From: Afipia clevelandensis ATCC 49720
GTDB lineage: Bacteria > Pseudomonadota > Alphaproteobacteria > Rhizobiales > Xanthobacteraceae
NCBI RefSeq assembly: GCF_000336555.1
Contig: NZ_KB375281.1
Span: 2,174,030 to 2,238,029 of the forward strand
Direction: 5' to 3'
Length of the DNA: 64,000 nucleotides
The notes under the pieces are model-generated. The model ran no database searches. It was given only the letters and a program-made list of their open reading frames with translations, and was not told the origin of the DNA. Every line of letters starts with the position of its first letter. The first letter of the stretch is position 1. A program made the translations under genes and the position numbers. This document shows positions 36,045 to 44,700 of this stretch, piece by piece.

Positions 36045-36521
36045 TTACAGGAGCTTTTCAATATCGCGGGCCAGCGCATTCGGCGACACGGTGGAGGCAT
36101 AGCGCCCGACCACCTTGCCTGCGCGATCGGTCAGGAATTTCGTGAAATTCCATTTGATCGACGAGCCGAGCAGCCCCGTCTTCTCTTTCTTCAGATGATC
36201 GAACAGCGGCAGCGCGCCGGGGCCGTTGACGTCGATCTTGGCGAACATCGGAAAGGTCACGTCATACTTCGTTGAGCAGAACGCTGCGATCTCCTGCGCA
36301 CTGCCCGGCTCCTGTCCGCCGAACTGGTTGCAGGGAAAGCCGAGCACGGAAAAACCGCGCGGGCCGAATTTACGCTGCAGCTCCTCGAGCTGTGCGTATT
36401 GAGGCGTGAAGCCGCAGGCGCTCGCGGTGTTGACGATCAGCAGCACCTGCCCCTGATAGTCTTTCAGCGGCTGCTCCGCGCCGTCCAGCCTCGCCGCCGC
36501 AAAATCGTAAACCGTGGTCAC
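36045..36521 (-). CDS. Glutathione peroxidase family protein
   Basis: The 158-residue peroxidase starts with GTG at 36521, with GGGAGA five bases upstream. NTASACGFTPQYAQLEEL has the peroxidatic Cys (in place of selenocysteine), FPCNQFGGQEPGS contains the resolving Cys and catalytic Gln, and KWNFTKFL contains the catalytic Trp-Asn pair. It reduces peroxides using thioredoxin or glutathione. The preceding gene on the strand ends 10 nt upstream. Confidence 0.92.
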   Translation of the reverse strand: MTTVYDFAAARLDGAEQPLKDYQGQVLLIVNTASACGFTPQYAQLEELQRKFGPRGFSVLGFPCNQFGGQEPGSAQEIAAFCSTKYDVTFPMFAKIDVNGPGALPLFDHLKKEKTGLLGSSIKWNFTKFLTDRAGKVVGRYASTVSPNALARDIEKLL

Positions 36522-36531
36522 GGCATCTCCC

Positions 36532-36795
36532 TCAGGTGCGGAAACCGCCCTTGCGCTGATCGGCCAGCCAGTCGGACAGTTTCGCCGGCGCAGCCTTTTC
36601 CTGTTTCGCGGCAGCGGTCCGCTTTCCGCCAGCCTTTTTCGCGGGCTTCGGCGGAGCGGAAGCGGCCTCGGCGGCTTCCTTCGCCAGCCGCAGCGCACGC
36701 AGCTTCTCCATGTTGGCGCGCGCGGCGCGGCCGTCGATCTCATATTGTGGAACGGTCTTGCCGTCGCTTTTCTGGCCCGGCGGCTTGTCGGTCAT
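36532..36795 (-). CDS. Small basic protein of unknown function
   Basis: The 87-residue protein has a conserved-looking start (MTDKPPGQKSDGKTVPQYEIDGRAARANMEKLRALRLAKEA), then a Lys/Ala/Pro-rich linker, then LSDWLADQRKGGFRT. The linker suggests nucleic-acid or membrane binding. It precedes the peroxidase gene by 10 nt on the same strand and is likely cotranscribed. I know no function. Confidence 0.6.
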   Translation of the reverse strand: MTDKPPGQKSDGKTVPQYEIDGRAARANMEKLRALRLAKEAAEAASAPPKPAKKAGGKRTAAAKQEKAAPAKLSDWLADQRKGGFRT

Positions 36796-37049
36796 TGTCG
36801 GTCTCCGGAATGGGATGTTGTCGGAGGCGTGCCCTCGGATTGCATCGGGCGGAACCTGAAAGACTCCATCCCGAACGCCGCCGTCCGCATCGCTGCAGCG
36901 GTCCCTTTAGCCGATCCCCGCAGCCGTGTCTTGAATCATGTCCTGAATCATGTGCTGCATGTCGTCCCGCCGCGCGGCGACGCCGATTTACCCGCTATTG
37001 ACGATGAAGCGGCCATGGCCGCAGGAAATGGAGCCTCGGAAAGCCACAA

Positions 37050-37772
37050 TTGTTCAACATTTTAGGCCAAACTGGCCGCTTTCTGACACTGGCAAACATC
37101 GCGAATTCATACGTGGCGATCCGGACGGCATATATCGTGTTGATCAGCGGCGCGGGCATCCTCGCCGCCGCCGGCGGCTGGCTGATCGGCGACCAGTTGT
37201 TTTTCCAGAGCGCGTCCGCCTCGCTTACCCCGGATGAGCCGACGCTGAATGCGCGCTATCCGATCTCCAACACCATGATGAAGCAGGACCGTATCGTCGC
37301 GGCGCCGGCTCCGGCGCAGACCGAGCAGCCCGCCGTTCCGAACGATATGATGGAAACCGCGCGCGCCTGGCTCACTGCGCCTGTGACGCTGCCGCGCCAG
37401 CAGGCCGCGCGATCCGAAAAGCCGTCGCGGCTGTTCCTCAACGAGAGCCAGCTTGCCGGAATCAAGAAACGGCTGAACCTCACCCCATCCCAGCAGAAAT
37501 ACTGGCAGCCGGTGGAGAGCGCGATGCGCGAGGTTACGCTGCAGATCGAGGACTATCAGAAGCGGATGAAGAAGGATCGCGACGATTCGTTCGACACCGA
37601 AAGCGGCGCCATCACACGGCTGAAAACCGCGACCCGCGCGTTCTATTCGCAGCTCAACGGCACGCAGAAGAACGATCTTGCGCTGCTCGTGCGCATGACA
37701 GGGCTCGGCCCCGCCTTCGCCGAACTCACCGGCACGAAGATGACGAAGAACGAGCCCGAGAATTCGCGGTAA
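37050..37772 (+). CDS. Membrane-anchored helical protein (paralogue of 6933-7334 in part)
   Basis: The start is uncertain: TTG at 37050 or GTG at 37113, giving 240 or 219 residues. One transmembrane helix (ILAAAGGWLIGDQLFF) is followed by a Pro-rich linker and a helical domain with LTPSQQKYWQPVESAMREVTLQIEDYQ. This domain resembles the exported protein at 6933. The LTxxQ-like element suggests a distant link to Spy/LTXXQ chaperone-like proteins. Function unknown. Confidence 0.6.
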   Translation: MFNILGQTGRFLTLANIANSYVAIRTAYIVLISGAGILAAAGGWLIGDQLFFQSASASLTPDEPTLNARYPISNTMMKQDRIVAAPAPAQTEQPAVPNDMMETARAWLTAPVTLPRQQAARSEKPSRLFLNESQLAGIKKRLNLTPSQQKYWQPVESAMREVTLQIEDYQKRMKKDRDDSFDTESGAITRLKTATRAFYSQLNGTQKNDLALLVRMTGLGPAFAELTGTKMTKNEPENSR

Positions 37773-37775
37773 ACC

Positions 37776-38549
37776 TTAATTCCGGAACTCATTGGTCAGT
37801 TCACCGACCCCGTCGATGGCTACCGTGATCGTGTTCACCGGCTCCTTCATCACGCCGACGCCGAGCGACGTGCCGCAGGCGATGATGTCGCCGGGCAGCA
37901 GCGTCATGTCATGCGAAATCCTGCTGACCAGTTCCTGCGCCGAGAAAATCATGTCGGAAATCTTGTACGACTGCCGCTCTGCGCCGTTGAGGATGGTGCG
38001 CACGGTGAGCGTCGAGGGATCGACATCGGTGACGATCACCGGACCGAACGGGCAGAAATCGTCAAAGCCCTTGGCGCGCGCCCATTGCGGAAAGGTCGGA
38101 TCCTTGTTGAGAATGTCCGCCGCGGTGATGTCGTTGACGCAGGTATAGCCGAGGACGAAATCATCGGCTTCCGCAACGGACACCGCGCGGCAGGTCTTGC
38201 CGATCACGATGGCCAGTTCGCCCTCATAGACCACCTTGCCGTCATACCAGGCGGGCTTCTGCACCACGGCATTCGGCGAGGCCGCCGTGGTCGGCGCTTT
38301 CAGAAGATAAAGCGGCTCCGGCGGCTCGGGCTTGTCTAGCTTCGCCGCAAGCGCGTGAAAGTTATTCCATAGCGCAATGATCTTGCTCGGCACGCAGGGC
38401 GCGAGCAGTTCGACCTCCGACAGAGCCAGCGTTGTCCCGTTGGCCTTCGGTGCGTCGAACATGTCGCCATGATGGACGACGATCTCCTGCCCCGACAGGG
38501 TGCCGAAACCGGTCTGATCCCGATGGCGAAAGCGAATCCAGTTTGTCAC
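37776..38549 (-). CDS. Fumarylacetoacetate hydrolase family protein
   Basis: The 257-residue enzyme begins with GTG at 38549. VVYEGELAIVIGK and VLGYTCVNDITAAD carry the metal-binding Glu and Asp residues, and PGDIIACGTSLGVGVM is the family's C-terminal motif. Relatives cleave C-C bonds or isomerise keto acids (HpcE/FAH type, YcgM). It ends 4 nt after the convergent membrane protein gene. A family 1 repeat separates it from the PanE-like gene upstream. Confidence 0.9.
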   Translation of the reverse strand: MTNWIRFRHRDQTGFGTLSGQEIVVHHGDMFDAPKANGTTLALSEVELLAPCVPSKIIALWNNFHALAAKLDKPEPPEPLYLLKAPTTAASPNAVVQKPAWYDGKVVYEGELAIVIGKTCRAVSVAEADDFVLGYTCVNDITAADILNKDPTFPQWARAKGFDDFCPFGPVIVTDVDPSTLTVRTILNGAERQSYKISDMIFSAQELVSRISHDMTLLPGDIIACGTSLGVGVMKEPVNTITVAIDGVGELTNEFRN

Positions 38550-38599
38550 GATTGAAGCTCCAGACTAGATACCATTGCGAGCATATGCGCTCATCACTG

Positions 38600-38734
38600 G
38601 TCGTCCCGGCGAAGGCCGGGACCCATAACCACTCAATTCAGTTCGGCTCGCAATGTCGCAAAAGCTGCTCTTCTCGATGGTCTAGATTTGACGAAAGCTC
38701 AGGGAGTATGGGTCCCGGCCTTCGCCGGGACGAC
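38600..38734. repeat. Paired palindrome, family 1 copy d
   Basis: GTCGTCCCGGCGAAGGCCGG with GACCCATAACC, then CAGGGAGTATGGGTCCCGG and CCTTCGCCGGGACGAC. One base pair shorter in each stem than copies a-c. It separates the FAH-type gene from the PanE-like gene. Confidence 0.85.
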
Positions 38735-38765
38735 CCGAAGAGAGTCAGTGCTTACGCTTCACCAT

Positions 38766-39740
38766 TCAATAAAGCCCCGCGACATTCGCCCGCTGCACCA
38801 CCAGCGCCAGCACGGTGTCGATGCTCGGGGTCGGCATCTTCGTCAGCTTGCCCATTTCCTGGACCACGGTGACCAGCGGGTCGATTTCCATCGGCCGGCC
38901 GCGCTCGAGATCCTGCAACATCGAGGTCTTGTGCGCGCCGACCTTGCGGCCGCCTTCAATGCGGCGGTCCACATCGACGCGGAATTTGACGCCAAAGGTT
39001 TCCGCGATCTGCTGCGCCTCGACCATCATCGAGCGTGTCACCGCGCGCGTGCCCGGATCGCTGCACAACACATCGAGCGTTGCATGGGTGAGCGCGCTGA
39101 TCGGATTGAAGGAGACATTGCCCCACAGCTTCAGCCAGATTTCGTCGCGGATGTTCTCCAGCACCGGCGCCTTGAGCCCGGCCTTCTCGAACAGCGCTGA
39201 CAGCGCCTGCACGTCTTCGGTGATCTCGCCGGACGGCTCGCCGAGCGGAAAGCGGTCACCGTAGATATGCCGGATAACACCCGGCGCCTCGATCTCGGTG
39301 GCGGGATAAACCACGCAGCCGATGGCGCGCTCGGGGCCGAGTTCTTTCCACTGGCGCCCGCCGGGGTCGATGCTCTCCAGCCTCGCGCCCTCGCAAGCGT
39401 TGCCGTGCTTGTAGAAGTACCAGTAGGGAATCCCGTTGACGGCGGTGACGATGCGCGTCTTTGGCCCCAGCAGCGGCTGCATCGCATCGATCACACCGGC
39501 GATGGAATGCGCCTTGAGACAGATGATGACGACATCCTGTACGCCAAGTTCTGCGGGATTGTCGGTGCAGCGCGGATAGGCCACGCGCTCCTCGCCATCA
39601 ATCAGGAGCTTCAAACCATCGGCTTTCATCGCCGCCAGATGCGCGCCTCGCGCCACCAGGCTGACGTCTGCGCCTGCCAATGCAAGCTGCACACCGAGAT
39701 AGCCGCCGATCGCGCCCGCACCGTAGATGCAGATCTTCAT
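38766..39740 (-). CDS. PanE-like ketopantoate reductase family protein, candidate oxalyl-CoA reductase
   Basis: The 324-residue protein has the Rossmann motif YGAGAIGGYLG (residues 5-15), CLKAHS with the family Lys, and EIWLKLWGNVSFNPISALT in the C-terminal helical domain. It fits 2-dehydropantoate 2-reductases. It is distributed with oxalate genes, and Methylobacterium extorquens PanE2, a family member, reduces oxalyl-CoA to glyoxylate. A GntR-type operator lies upstream of the CBS gene, 90 nt ahead of this one on the same strand, so the two are likely cotranscribed. Pantoate synthesis cannot be excluded. Confidence 0.75.
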   Translation of the reverse strand: MKICIYGAGAIGGYLGVQLALAGADVSLVARGAHLAAMKADGLKLLIDGEERVAYPRCTDNPAELGVQDVVIICLKAHSIAGVIDAMQPLLGPKTRIVTAVNGIPYWYFYKHGNACEGARLESIDPGGRQWKELGPERAIGCVVYPATEIEAPGVIRHIYGDRFPLGEPSGEITEDVQALSALFEKAGLKAPVLENIRDEIWLKLWGNVSFNPISALTHATLDVLCSDPGTRAVTRSMMVEAQQIAETFGVKFRVDVDRRIEGGRKVGAHKTSMLQDLERGRPMEIDPLVTVVQEMGKLTKMPTPSIDTVLALVVQRANVAGLY

Positions 39741-39829
39741 CGCTTCCCCCAGGACTGAACGAACAAAAAAAGCAGGGCGCTTTCACATGACCGGGGAGTG
39801 CATGCGATCGCGCCCTGCAGGGAGAACCG

Positions 39830-40276
39830 TCAAACGAACGCGAATTCGGCGGGCCGCGCTGCGGGCTGCGCCCCAAGGCCGAACGTCGGCGAGGCATTGA
39901 TGTCCCGCATGCTGATGACGCCGACCAGCGTGTGGTCGTCGATCACCGGCAGATGGCGAATGTGATGATCGTGCATCAGTTCGCGTACATAGTCGAGCAG
40001 ATCGGTCGAATGGCACGAGACCAGCTTCTGCACGGAGATCAGCGCCGAAACTTTCATGCTCAGTCCGGCTGCGCCGTGTTCGGCGACGGCGCGGACCACA
40101 TCGCGCTCGGTGAACATGCCCACCGCGACATTGCCCTCGGTGCGGCACACGTCCTTCACCACAAGCGCGCTGATGTTCTCGTCGCGAAGCAGCCGCGCGG
40201 CGGTCGCGACCGTCTCGTTCATGCGGACGGTGGCGATACGGGTGTTCTTCCTGTTCAGGATGTCTCCGACTCTCAT
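39830..40276 (-). CDS. CBS domain pair protein
   Basis: The start at 40276 gives 148 residues with two CBS motifs: MRVGDILNRKNTRIATVRMNETV-(N)-ISALVVKDVCRTEGNVAVGMFTERDVVRAVAEHG, and MKVSALIS-(N)-ELMHDHHIRHLPVIDDHTLVGVISMRDI. CBS pairs bind adenine nucleotides or CoA-like ligands. A site resembling the GntR operator lies 82 bp upstream, and the PanE-like gene follows, so this may be an energy-state partner of the oxalate regulon. That link is inference. Confidence 0.85.
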   Translation of the reverse strand: MRVGDILNRKNTRIATVRMNETVATAARLLRDENISALVVKDVCRTEGNVAVGMFTERDVVRAVAEHGAAGLSMKVSALISVQKLVSCHSTDLLDYVRELMHDHHIRHLPVIDDHTLVGVISMRDINASPTFGLGAQPAARPAEFAFV

Positions 40277-40357
40277 CACAACCTCCTCTGGGCGGGGCCG
40301 GGATCTCCTCCCGGGGTGGAGCCATGCAAGGATGATCATCCTCGCGACACCCGAATA

Positions 40358-40376
40358 TTGGTATACATTATGCCAA
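40358..40376. promoter_or_regulatory. Predicted GntR operator C, upstream of CBS-panE
   Basis: TTGGTAT-ACATT-ATGCCAA: the arms match at six of seven positions. On the minus strand TTGACT (complement of 40378-40383) lies just upstream as a -35 box, so a bound repressor would block the promoter of the CBS gene. Confidence 0.6.
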
Positions 40377-40599
40377 GAGTCAATTGGATCGTATTCCTAT
40401 TTCGCGAGGTATGCCACAGGCGGCGAGCTCGCCTTTGGCCGCCCTTGCCCCTGCCCTGAGCGGTGGAAATGCCCGCCGCGATGCGGTCACCGCTTCGCCC
40501 TTTGCGGAAAAGTTTGCCGCCGTTTTGCCTTATGGGGCGACGGACCATCGTGATCAGCCAATAAGGTGTTGAGACGGCCTCGGATTTCCTCGCTAACCC

Positions 40600-40677
40600 G
40601 TCATCGCGAGCGAAGCGAAGCAATCCAGATCATTTCGCGCGAATGAGCGTGGGTGACGCGATGCTCCTTGCAATGAC
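40600..40677. repeat. Paired palindrome, family 2 copy e
   Basis: Runs from GTCATCGCGAGCGAAGCGAA to GCGATGCTCCTTGCAATGAC. The second half is more diverged than in copies a-d. Confidence 0.75.
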
Positions 40678-40732
40678 GAAGCGAAAAACAAATGCCCGGG
40701 ACAGGCCCGGGCATAACGACACAATGCACTCA

Positions 40733-40840
40733 TCATTCCGGGGCGCGAGCAGTTGGGAGCGAACCCGGAATCCAGACGTGGCATCCAATGGACTCTTCTG
40801 GATTCCGGATCAGTCCGCAGCGCGGACTGTCCGGAATGAC
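40733..40840. repeat. Paired palindrome, family 5
   Basis: TCATTCCGGGGCGCGAGCAG and GGAGCGAACCCGGAATCCAGA, with TTCTGGATTCCGGATCAGTC and GCGCGGACTGTCCGGAATGA on the other side. Same paired-palindrome architecture as the other families, directly before the sucD stop. Confidence 0.75.
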
Positions 40841-40851
40841 GTGCAGATCAT

Positions 40852-41736
40852 TTACCCCTTCAGCACATCCACCAGCGTCTTGCCGAGCCGCGCAGGCGAC
40901 GGCGAAACACGAATGCCCGCCGCCTCCATCGCGGCAATCTTGGATTCAGCATCGCCCTTCCCGCCCGAGATGATCGCGCCGGCGTGGCCCATGCGGCGGC
41001 CCGGAGGTGCCGTGCGGCCTGCGATGAACCCGACCATCGGCTTCTTGCGTCCGCGCCTGGCTTCATCCTTGATGAACTGTGCCGCCTCTTCTTCCGAGGA
41101 GCCGCCGATCTCGCCGATCATCACAATCGATCGGGTGTCAGGATCGGCAAGGAACAGTTCGAGCATGGAGATGAAATCGGTGCCCTTGACCGGATCGCCG
41201 CCGATGCCGACGGCGGTTGTCTGCCCGAGACCTTCGGCGGACGTTTGATACACCGCCTCATAGGTCAGCGTGCCGGAGCGCGAGACGATCCCGACATTGC
41301 CTTTCTTGAAAATGTTGCCGGGCATGATTCCTATCTTGCATTCACCCGCCGTCATCACGCCGGGGCAATTCGGCCCGATCAGGCGCGAGTTCGATCCTTC
41401 CAGCGCGCGCTTGACGCGGACCATGTCGGCAACCGGAATGCCTTCGGTGATGCAGACGATTAGCGGCAGTTCGGCATCAATCGCCTCGCAGATCGCGTCC
41501 GCCGCGCCCGGGGGCGGAACATAGATCACGGTTGCATCGGCGCCGGTCGCCTCACGCGCCTCCGCCACCGTATCGAACACCGGCAGGCCGAGGTGGGTGG
41601 AGCCGCCCTTGCCGGGCGATGTGCCCCCGACCATTTGCGTGCCGTACAGCGCCGCCTGCTCGGAGTGAAAGGTGCCGTTTTTCCCGGTAAAACCCTGACA
41701 AATGACCTTGGTGTTGCTGTCGATGAGAATGGACAT
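40852..41736 (-). CDS. sucD: Succinyl-CoA ligase (ADP-forming) alpha subunit, in oxalate locus
   Basis: The 294-residue protein forms CoA esters together with Suc[67 protein letters not shown] and [14 protein letters not shown] (phospho-His) are present. It resembles SucD more than the malate-CoA ligase subunit MtkB, but the choice between succinate and malate cannot be made firmly by eye. Its start overlaps the sucC stop by one base (TAATG). Placed among oxalate genes, it is probably not the main TCA-cycle copy. Confidence 0.88.
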   Translation of the reverse strand: MSILIDSNTKVICQGFTGKNGTFHSEQAALYGTQMVGGTSPGKGGSTHLGLPVFDTVAEAREATGADATVIYVPPPGAADAICEAIDAELPLIVCITEGIPVADMVRVKRALEGSNSRLIGPNCPGVMTAGECKIGIMPGNIFKKGNVGIVSRSGTLTYEAVYQTSAEGLGQTTAVGIGGDPVKGTDFISMLELFLADPDTRSIVMIGEIGGSSEEEAAQFIKDEARRGRKKPMVGFIAGRTAPPGRRMGHAGAIISGGKGDAESKIAAMEAAGIRVSPSPARLGKTLVDVLKG

Positions 41737-42938
41737 TACGCAGCTTCCTTCCGTGTGGCGCGAACGATTTTCTGCGCAGCGTCGTCGAGATCGTCAGCGG
41801 CAACGACATTCAGGCCGGACTCGGCGATCACCTTCTTGCCGAGTTCGACATTGGTGCCTTCGAGACGCACCACCAGCGGCACGCCAAGACCGACTTCACG
41901 CACCGCGGCCACCACGCCTTCCGCCACGACATCACAACGCATGATGCCGCCGAAGATGTTGACCAGAATGCCCTTCACATTCGGATCGGACGTGATGATC
42001 TTGAAGGCTGCGGCGACCTTCTCCTTGGTCGCGCCACCGCCGACATCGAGGAAGTTCGCCGGCGTCGCGCCGTAGAGCTTGATGATGTCCATGGTCGCCA
42101 TCGCAAGGCCTGCGCCATTGACCATGCAACCGATGGTGCCTTCGAGCGCGATGTAGTTCAGGTCATACTTCGAGGCCTCGATTTCCTTCTCGTCCTCTTC
42201 GGTGAGATCGCGCAGCTTCACGATGTCCGGATGACGATACAGAGCGTTTGAATCGAAATTGATCTTGGCATCGAGGCAACGCAGCTCGCCCTGCTTCGTC
42301 ACGACGAGCGGATTGATTTCCAGCATCGCCATGTCGGTGGTGACGAATGCGTTGTAGAGCTGCGCCGTCAGGATCGAAGCTTGCCTGGCGAGATCGCCGG
42401 TGAGACCGAGCGCCTGCGCGACATGCCGCCCGTGATGCGCCATCACGCCGGTCGCCGGATCGACCGAGAAGGTCACGATCTTCTCCGGCGTGTCATGCGC
42501 CACCTTTTCGATGTCCATGCCGCCTTCGGTCGACACCACATAGGCGATGCGCGAGGTCTCGCGATCGACCAGCATCGACAGATAGAATTCCTTCTCGATG
42601 TCGGAGCCATCCTCGATGTAGAGCCGATTGACCTGCTTGCCCGCGGGCCCGGTCTGCACCGTCACCAGCGTCCGCCCCAGCATTTCCTTGGCGAAGGCAG
42701 CAACTTCATCGACCGACTTCGCAAGACGCACGCCCCCCCTTGCATCCGCCGGCAACTCCTTGAACTTGCCCTTGCCACGGCCGCCGGCATGGATCTGCGA
42801 TTTCACCACATAGACCGGCCCCGGCAGCGACTTCGCGGCGGCGACGGCTTCTTCAACGGTGAAGGCCGGCGCGCCTGCCGATACCATCACTCCGAAATTC
42901 TTCAGGACCGCCTTGCCCTGATATTCGTGGATATTCAT
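41736..42938 (-). CDS. sucC: Succinyl-CoA ligase (ADP-forming) beta subunit, in oxalate locus
   Basis: The start at 42938 ([16 protein letters not shown]) has GGGAGGA upstream and gives 400 residues. The ATP-grasp region shows [18 protein letters not shown] and [18 protein letters not shown], and [19 protein letters not shown] and [11 protein letters not shown] form the CoA ligase domain. With SucD it could make succinyl-CoA (or malyl-CoA), a possible CoA donor for activating oxalate. An operator-like site lies 72 bp upstream. Confidence 0.9.
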   Translation of the reverse strand: MNIHEYQGKAVLKNFGVMVSAGAPAFTVEEAVAAAKSLPGPVYVVKSQIHAGGRGKGKFKELPADARGGVRLAKSVDEVAAFAKEMLGRTLVTVQTGPAGKQVNRLYIEDGSDIEKEFYLSMLVDRETSRIAYVVSTEGGMDIEKVAHDTPEKIVTFSVDPATGVMAHHGRHVAQALGLTGDLARQASILTAQLYNAFVTTDMAMLEINPLVVTKQGELRCLDAKINFDSNALYRHPDIVKLRDLTEEDEKEIEASKYDLNYIALEGTIGCMVNGAGLAMATMDIIKLYGATPANFLDVGGGATKEKVAAAFKIITSDPNVKGILVNIFGGIMRCDVVAEGVVAAVREVGLGVPLVVRLEGTNVELGKKVIAESGLNVVAADDLDDAAQKIVRATRKEAA

Positions 42939-43009
42939 TGCAGTCCTCCCGTCATGAACGAAGTCAGGAAATGTTCTGTTTTTCAGGGCTTTGAGGTCAA
43001 AAGCATTGC

Positions 43010-43028
43010 TTTGTATTTTGTATACCAG
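43010..43028. promoter_or_regulatory. Predicted GntR operator G, upstream of sucCD (weak)
   Basis: TTTGTAT-TTTGT-ATACCAG: the arms are partly complementary and the word GTATACCAG is shared with other sites. No good -35 box adjoins it. It lies 72 bp before the sucC start. Confidence 0.35.
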
Positions 43029-43073
43029 AGATTGCCTGCTCGTTCCACCCGTGTCAATCGGGCGGAAAAGAAA

Positions 43074-43101
43074 AACGCGCCGATCCGGAGACGGGCGCGT
43101 T
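43074..43101 (-). terminator. Terminator after oxlT-like gene
   Basis: AACGCGCC and GGCGCGTT form the stem around a 12-nt loop. On the minus strand it is followed by TTTCTTTT, 46 nt past the stop at 43147. Confidence 0.8.
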
Positions 43102-43146
43102 TTCATTCTTGATCCTCGCAGCTTGAACCAGACCGCTAGGTCTTCA

Positions 43147-44439
43147 TCAAACCGCCTGTTGCGACCTGGCGACCACGGCCTTGCGCCACGGCTTCAGCAC
43201 AAGGATCGCAAGCAGCGACGCCAGAATGTTCGCGCCGGCCGCCACGATGAAGACCATGTCCCATGTGCCCGAACTCTGCTGCATGTAGTTCGCCACCGGA
43301 ACCAGCAACGCCGCTGTTCCCTTCGCGGTGTAGAGCAAGCCGGCATTGGTGGTTGCGAACTTCGAGCCGAACGTGTCCGTGCAGGTCGAGGGGAAGAGCG
43401 AATAGATTTCACCCCAGGCAAAGAACACGAAGCCCGAGAGCAGCACGAACCAGAGCGGATCGTGACCCCACAAGTAGAGCATGTAGATGCCGACGCCTTC
43501 CATGCCGAACGCGATGAACATTGTGTTCTCGCGGCCGATCATGTCCGAGATCCAGCCGAAGAACGGGCGCGTCAGTCCGTTCAGCACGCGGTCGATGGTC
43601 GCCGCGAACGTCACGGCGGTCAGCGTCAGGCCCATCAGCGTCACCGGCGTGGCGTCAACCTTCCAGTCAACACCGATCGGCTTGAGGTTGGCCGTCACCA
43701 TCAGGCCACCGGCGCCGACGATGACGAACATGAAATACATCAGCCAGAAAATAGGCTGACGCAGCACTTCCGTCGGCGCGAAGTTGCGGCGGCTCTGGAT
43801 CACGTTGGCGTTCTGCACGGCAGCCGGCACCTGCCCCGCCTTCGGCGCGAACATCAGAAACGCGAGGATCACGATAATGATGCCCTGCCCCAGACCGAAA
43901 TAGAGAAAGGTGGTCTGGAAGCCGTCATTCTTGATCATCGCCTGAATGGGAGCAACCGTCAGCGCGGAACCGGCGCCGAATCCTGCCGCGGTGATGCCCG
44001 CGGCAAGACCGCGCTTGTCGGGAAACCACTTCAGCGCGTTGCCGACGCAGGTGCCATAGACGCCACCGGCGCCGATGCCCGCGATGATCATACCGAGATA
44101 GAAACCATGAAGCGACGTCGCATGCGCGTTGACGATCCAGCCCACCGCGCACAGCACGCCACCGACCAGCACAACAATGCGCGGGCCGTACTTGTCGACG
44201 AACCAGCCTTCGACCGGCACGAGCCACGTCTCGAACAGGACGAAAAGGGTGAACGCCCACTGGATCGACGCGCGATCCCATCCGAATTTTTTCTGAATGT
44301 CGGGGACGAAGAACGTCCATCCGTATTGATAGTTCGCGATCATCACCATGGCGCCGACGCCGATCGCAAGTTGAAGCCAGCGATAGGTGTCGCTGACACG
44401 TGCAGCCGCCGGGGCTGCTGTATGCACCGTATCCGTCAT
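43147..44439 (-). CDS. OxlT-like oxalate/formate antiporter (OFA family MFS)
   Basis: The start at 44439, with CGGAGGAA upstream, gives 430 residues and about 12 transmembrane segments. [71 protein letters not shown] and [36 protein letters not shown] are typical of the OFA family that exchanges oxalate for formate. The gene lies inside the oxalate locus with an operator-like site at 44498. The substrate is inferred. Confidence 0.9.
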   Translation of the reverse strand: MTDTVHTAAPAAARVSDTYRWLQLAIGVGAMVMIANYQYGWTFFVPDIQKKFGWDRASIQWAFTLFVLFETWLVPVEGWFVDKYGPRIVVLVGGVLCAVGWIVNAHATSLHGFYLGMIIAGIGAGGVYGTCVGNALKWFPDKRGLAAGITAAGFGAGSALTVAPIQAMIKNDGFQTTFLYFGLGQGIIIVILAFLMFAPKAGQVPAAVQNANVIQSRRNFAPTEVLRQPIFWLMYFMFVIVGAGGLMVTANLKPIGVDWKVDATPVTLMGLTLTAVTFAATIDRVLNGLTRPFFGWISDMIGRENTMFIAFGMEGVGIYMLYLWGHDPLWFVLLSGFVFFAWGEIYSLFPSTCTDTFGSKFATTNAGLLYTAKGTAALLVPVANYMQQSSGTWDMVFIVAAGANILASLLAILVLKPWRKAVVARSQQAV

Positions 44440-44497
44440 AGTTCCTCCGAGCGCGCTCTGTTCTGTTTGATGTCGACAAGCGCTACCGGCGCGAAGG

Positions 44498-44516
44498 CTG
44501 GTATATGATATGCCAG
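44498..44516. promoter_or_regulatory. Predicted GntR operator D, upstream of oxlT-like gene
   Basis: CTGGTAT-ATGAT-ATGCCAG: six of seven arm positions pair. TTGCAA (complement of 44518-44523) adjoins as a -35 box on the minus strand. It lies 59 bp before the oxlT start. Confidence 0.6.
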
Positions 44517-44587
44517 ATTGCAAGAGGTAATCGAAGGAACCTGCGACTTTTTAGCTATGCGCTTGCCGCATGCAATTCACAAACTAA

Positions 44588-44615
44588 AAAGGCTCCAGCA
44601 AAAGCCGGAGCCTTT
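44588..44615 (-). terminator. Terminator after tctA
   Basis: AAAGGCTCC (44588-44596) pairs with GGAGCCTTT (44607-44615). TTTTTAG follows on the minus strand. It separates the tct operon from oxlT. Confidence 0.85.
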
Positions 44616-44700
44616 CAATAGGACAATAATCAGCGATGGTCTCGCGGCACCGACGACGAAGACGCTCCGATAAATAAAGCCTCGACGCCGCTTGTCCGGA

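Larger units (their letters stand above)
40277..40851. other. Intergenic region with operator and two repeats
   Basis: This 575-bp gap separates the CBS gene from sucD on the same strand. It holds the operator-like palindrome at 40358, a family 2 repeat at 40600, a GC hairpin (ATGCCCGGG-ACAGG-CCCGGGCAT) near 40692 that may terminate sucD, and a family 5 repeat at 40733. A 62-codon plus-strand frame at 40384 looks like chance. Confidence 0.6.

Noticed and set aside
40384-40572. Short plus-strand frame beside operator C
   Set aside because: No ribosome site, no hydrophobic or conserved pattern, and placed between repeats; chance is more likely.
40852-42938. Malate-CoA ligase (mtkAB) instead of sucCD
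   Set aside because: Wording of key segments ([30 protein letters not shown]) is nearer SucD; kept as an alternative because succinate and malate enzymes cannot be separated firmly by eye.
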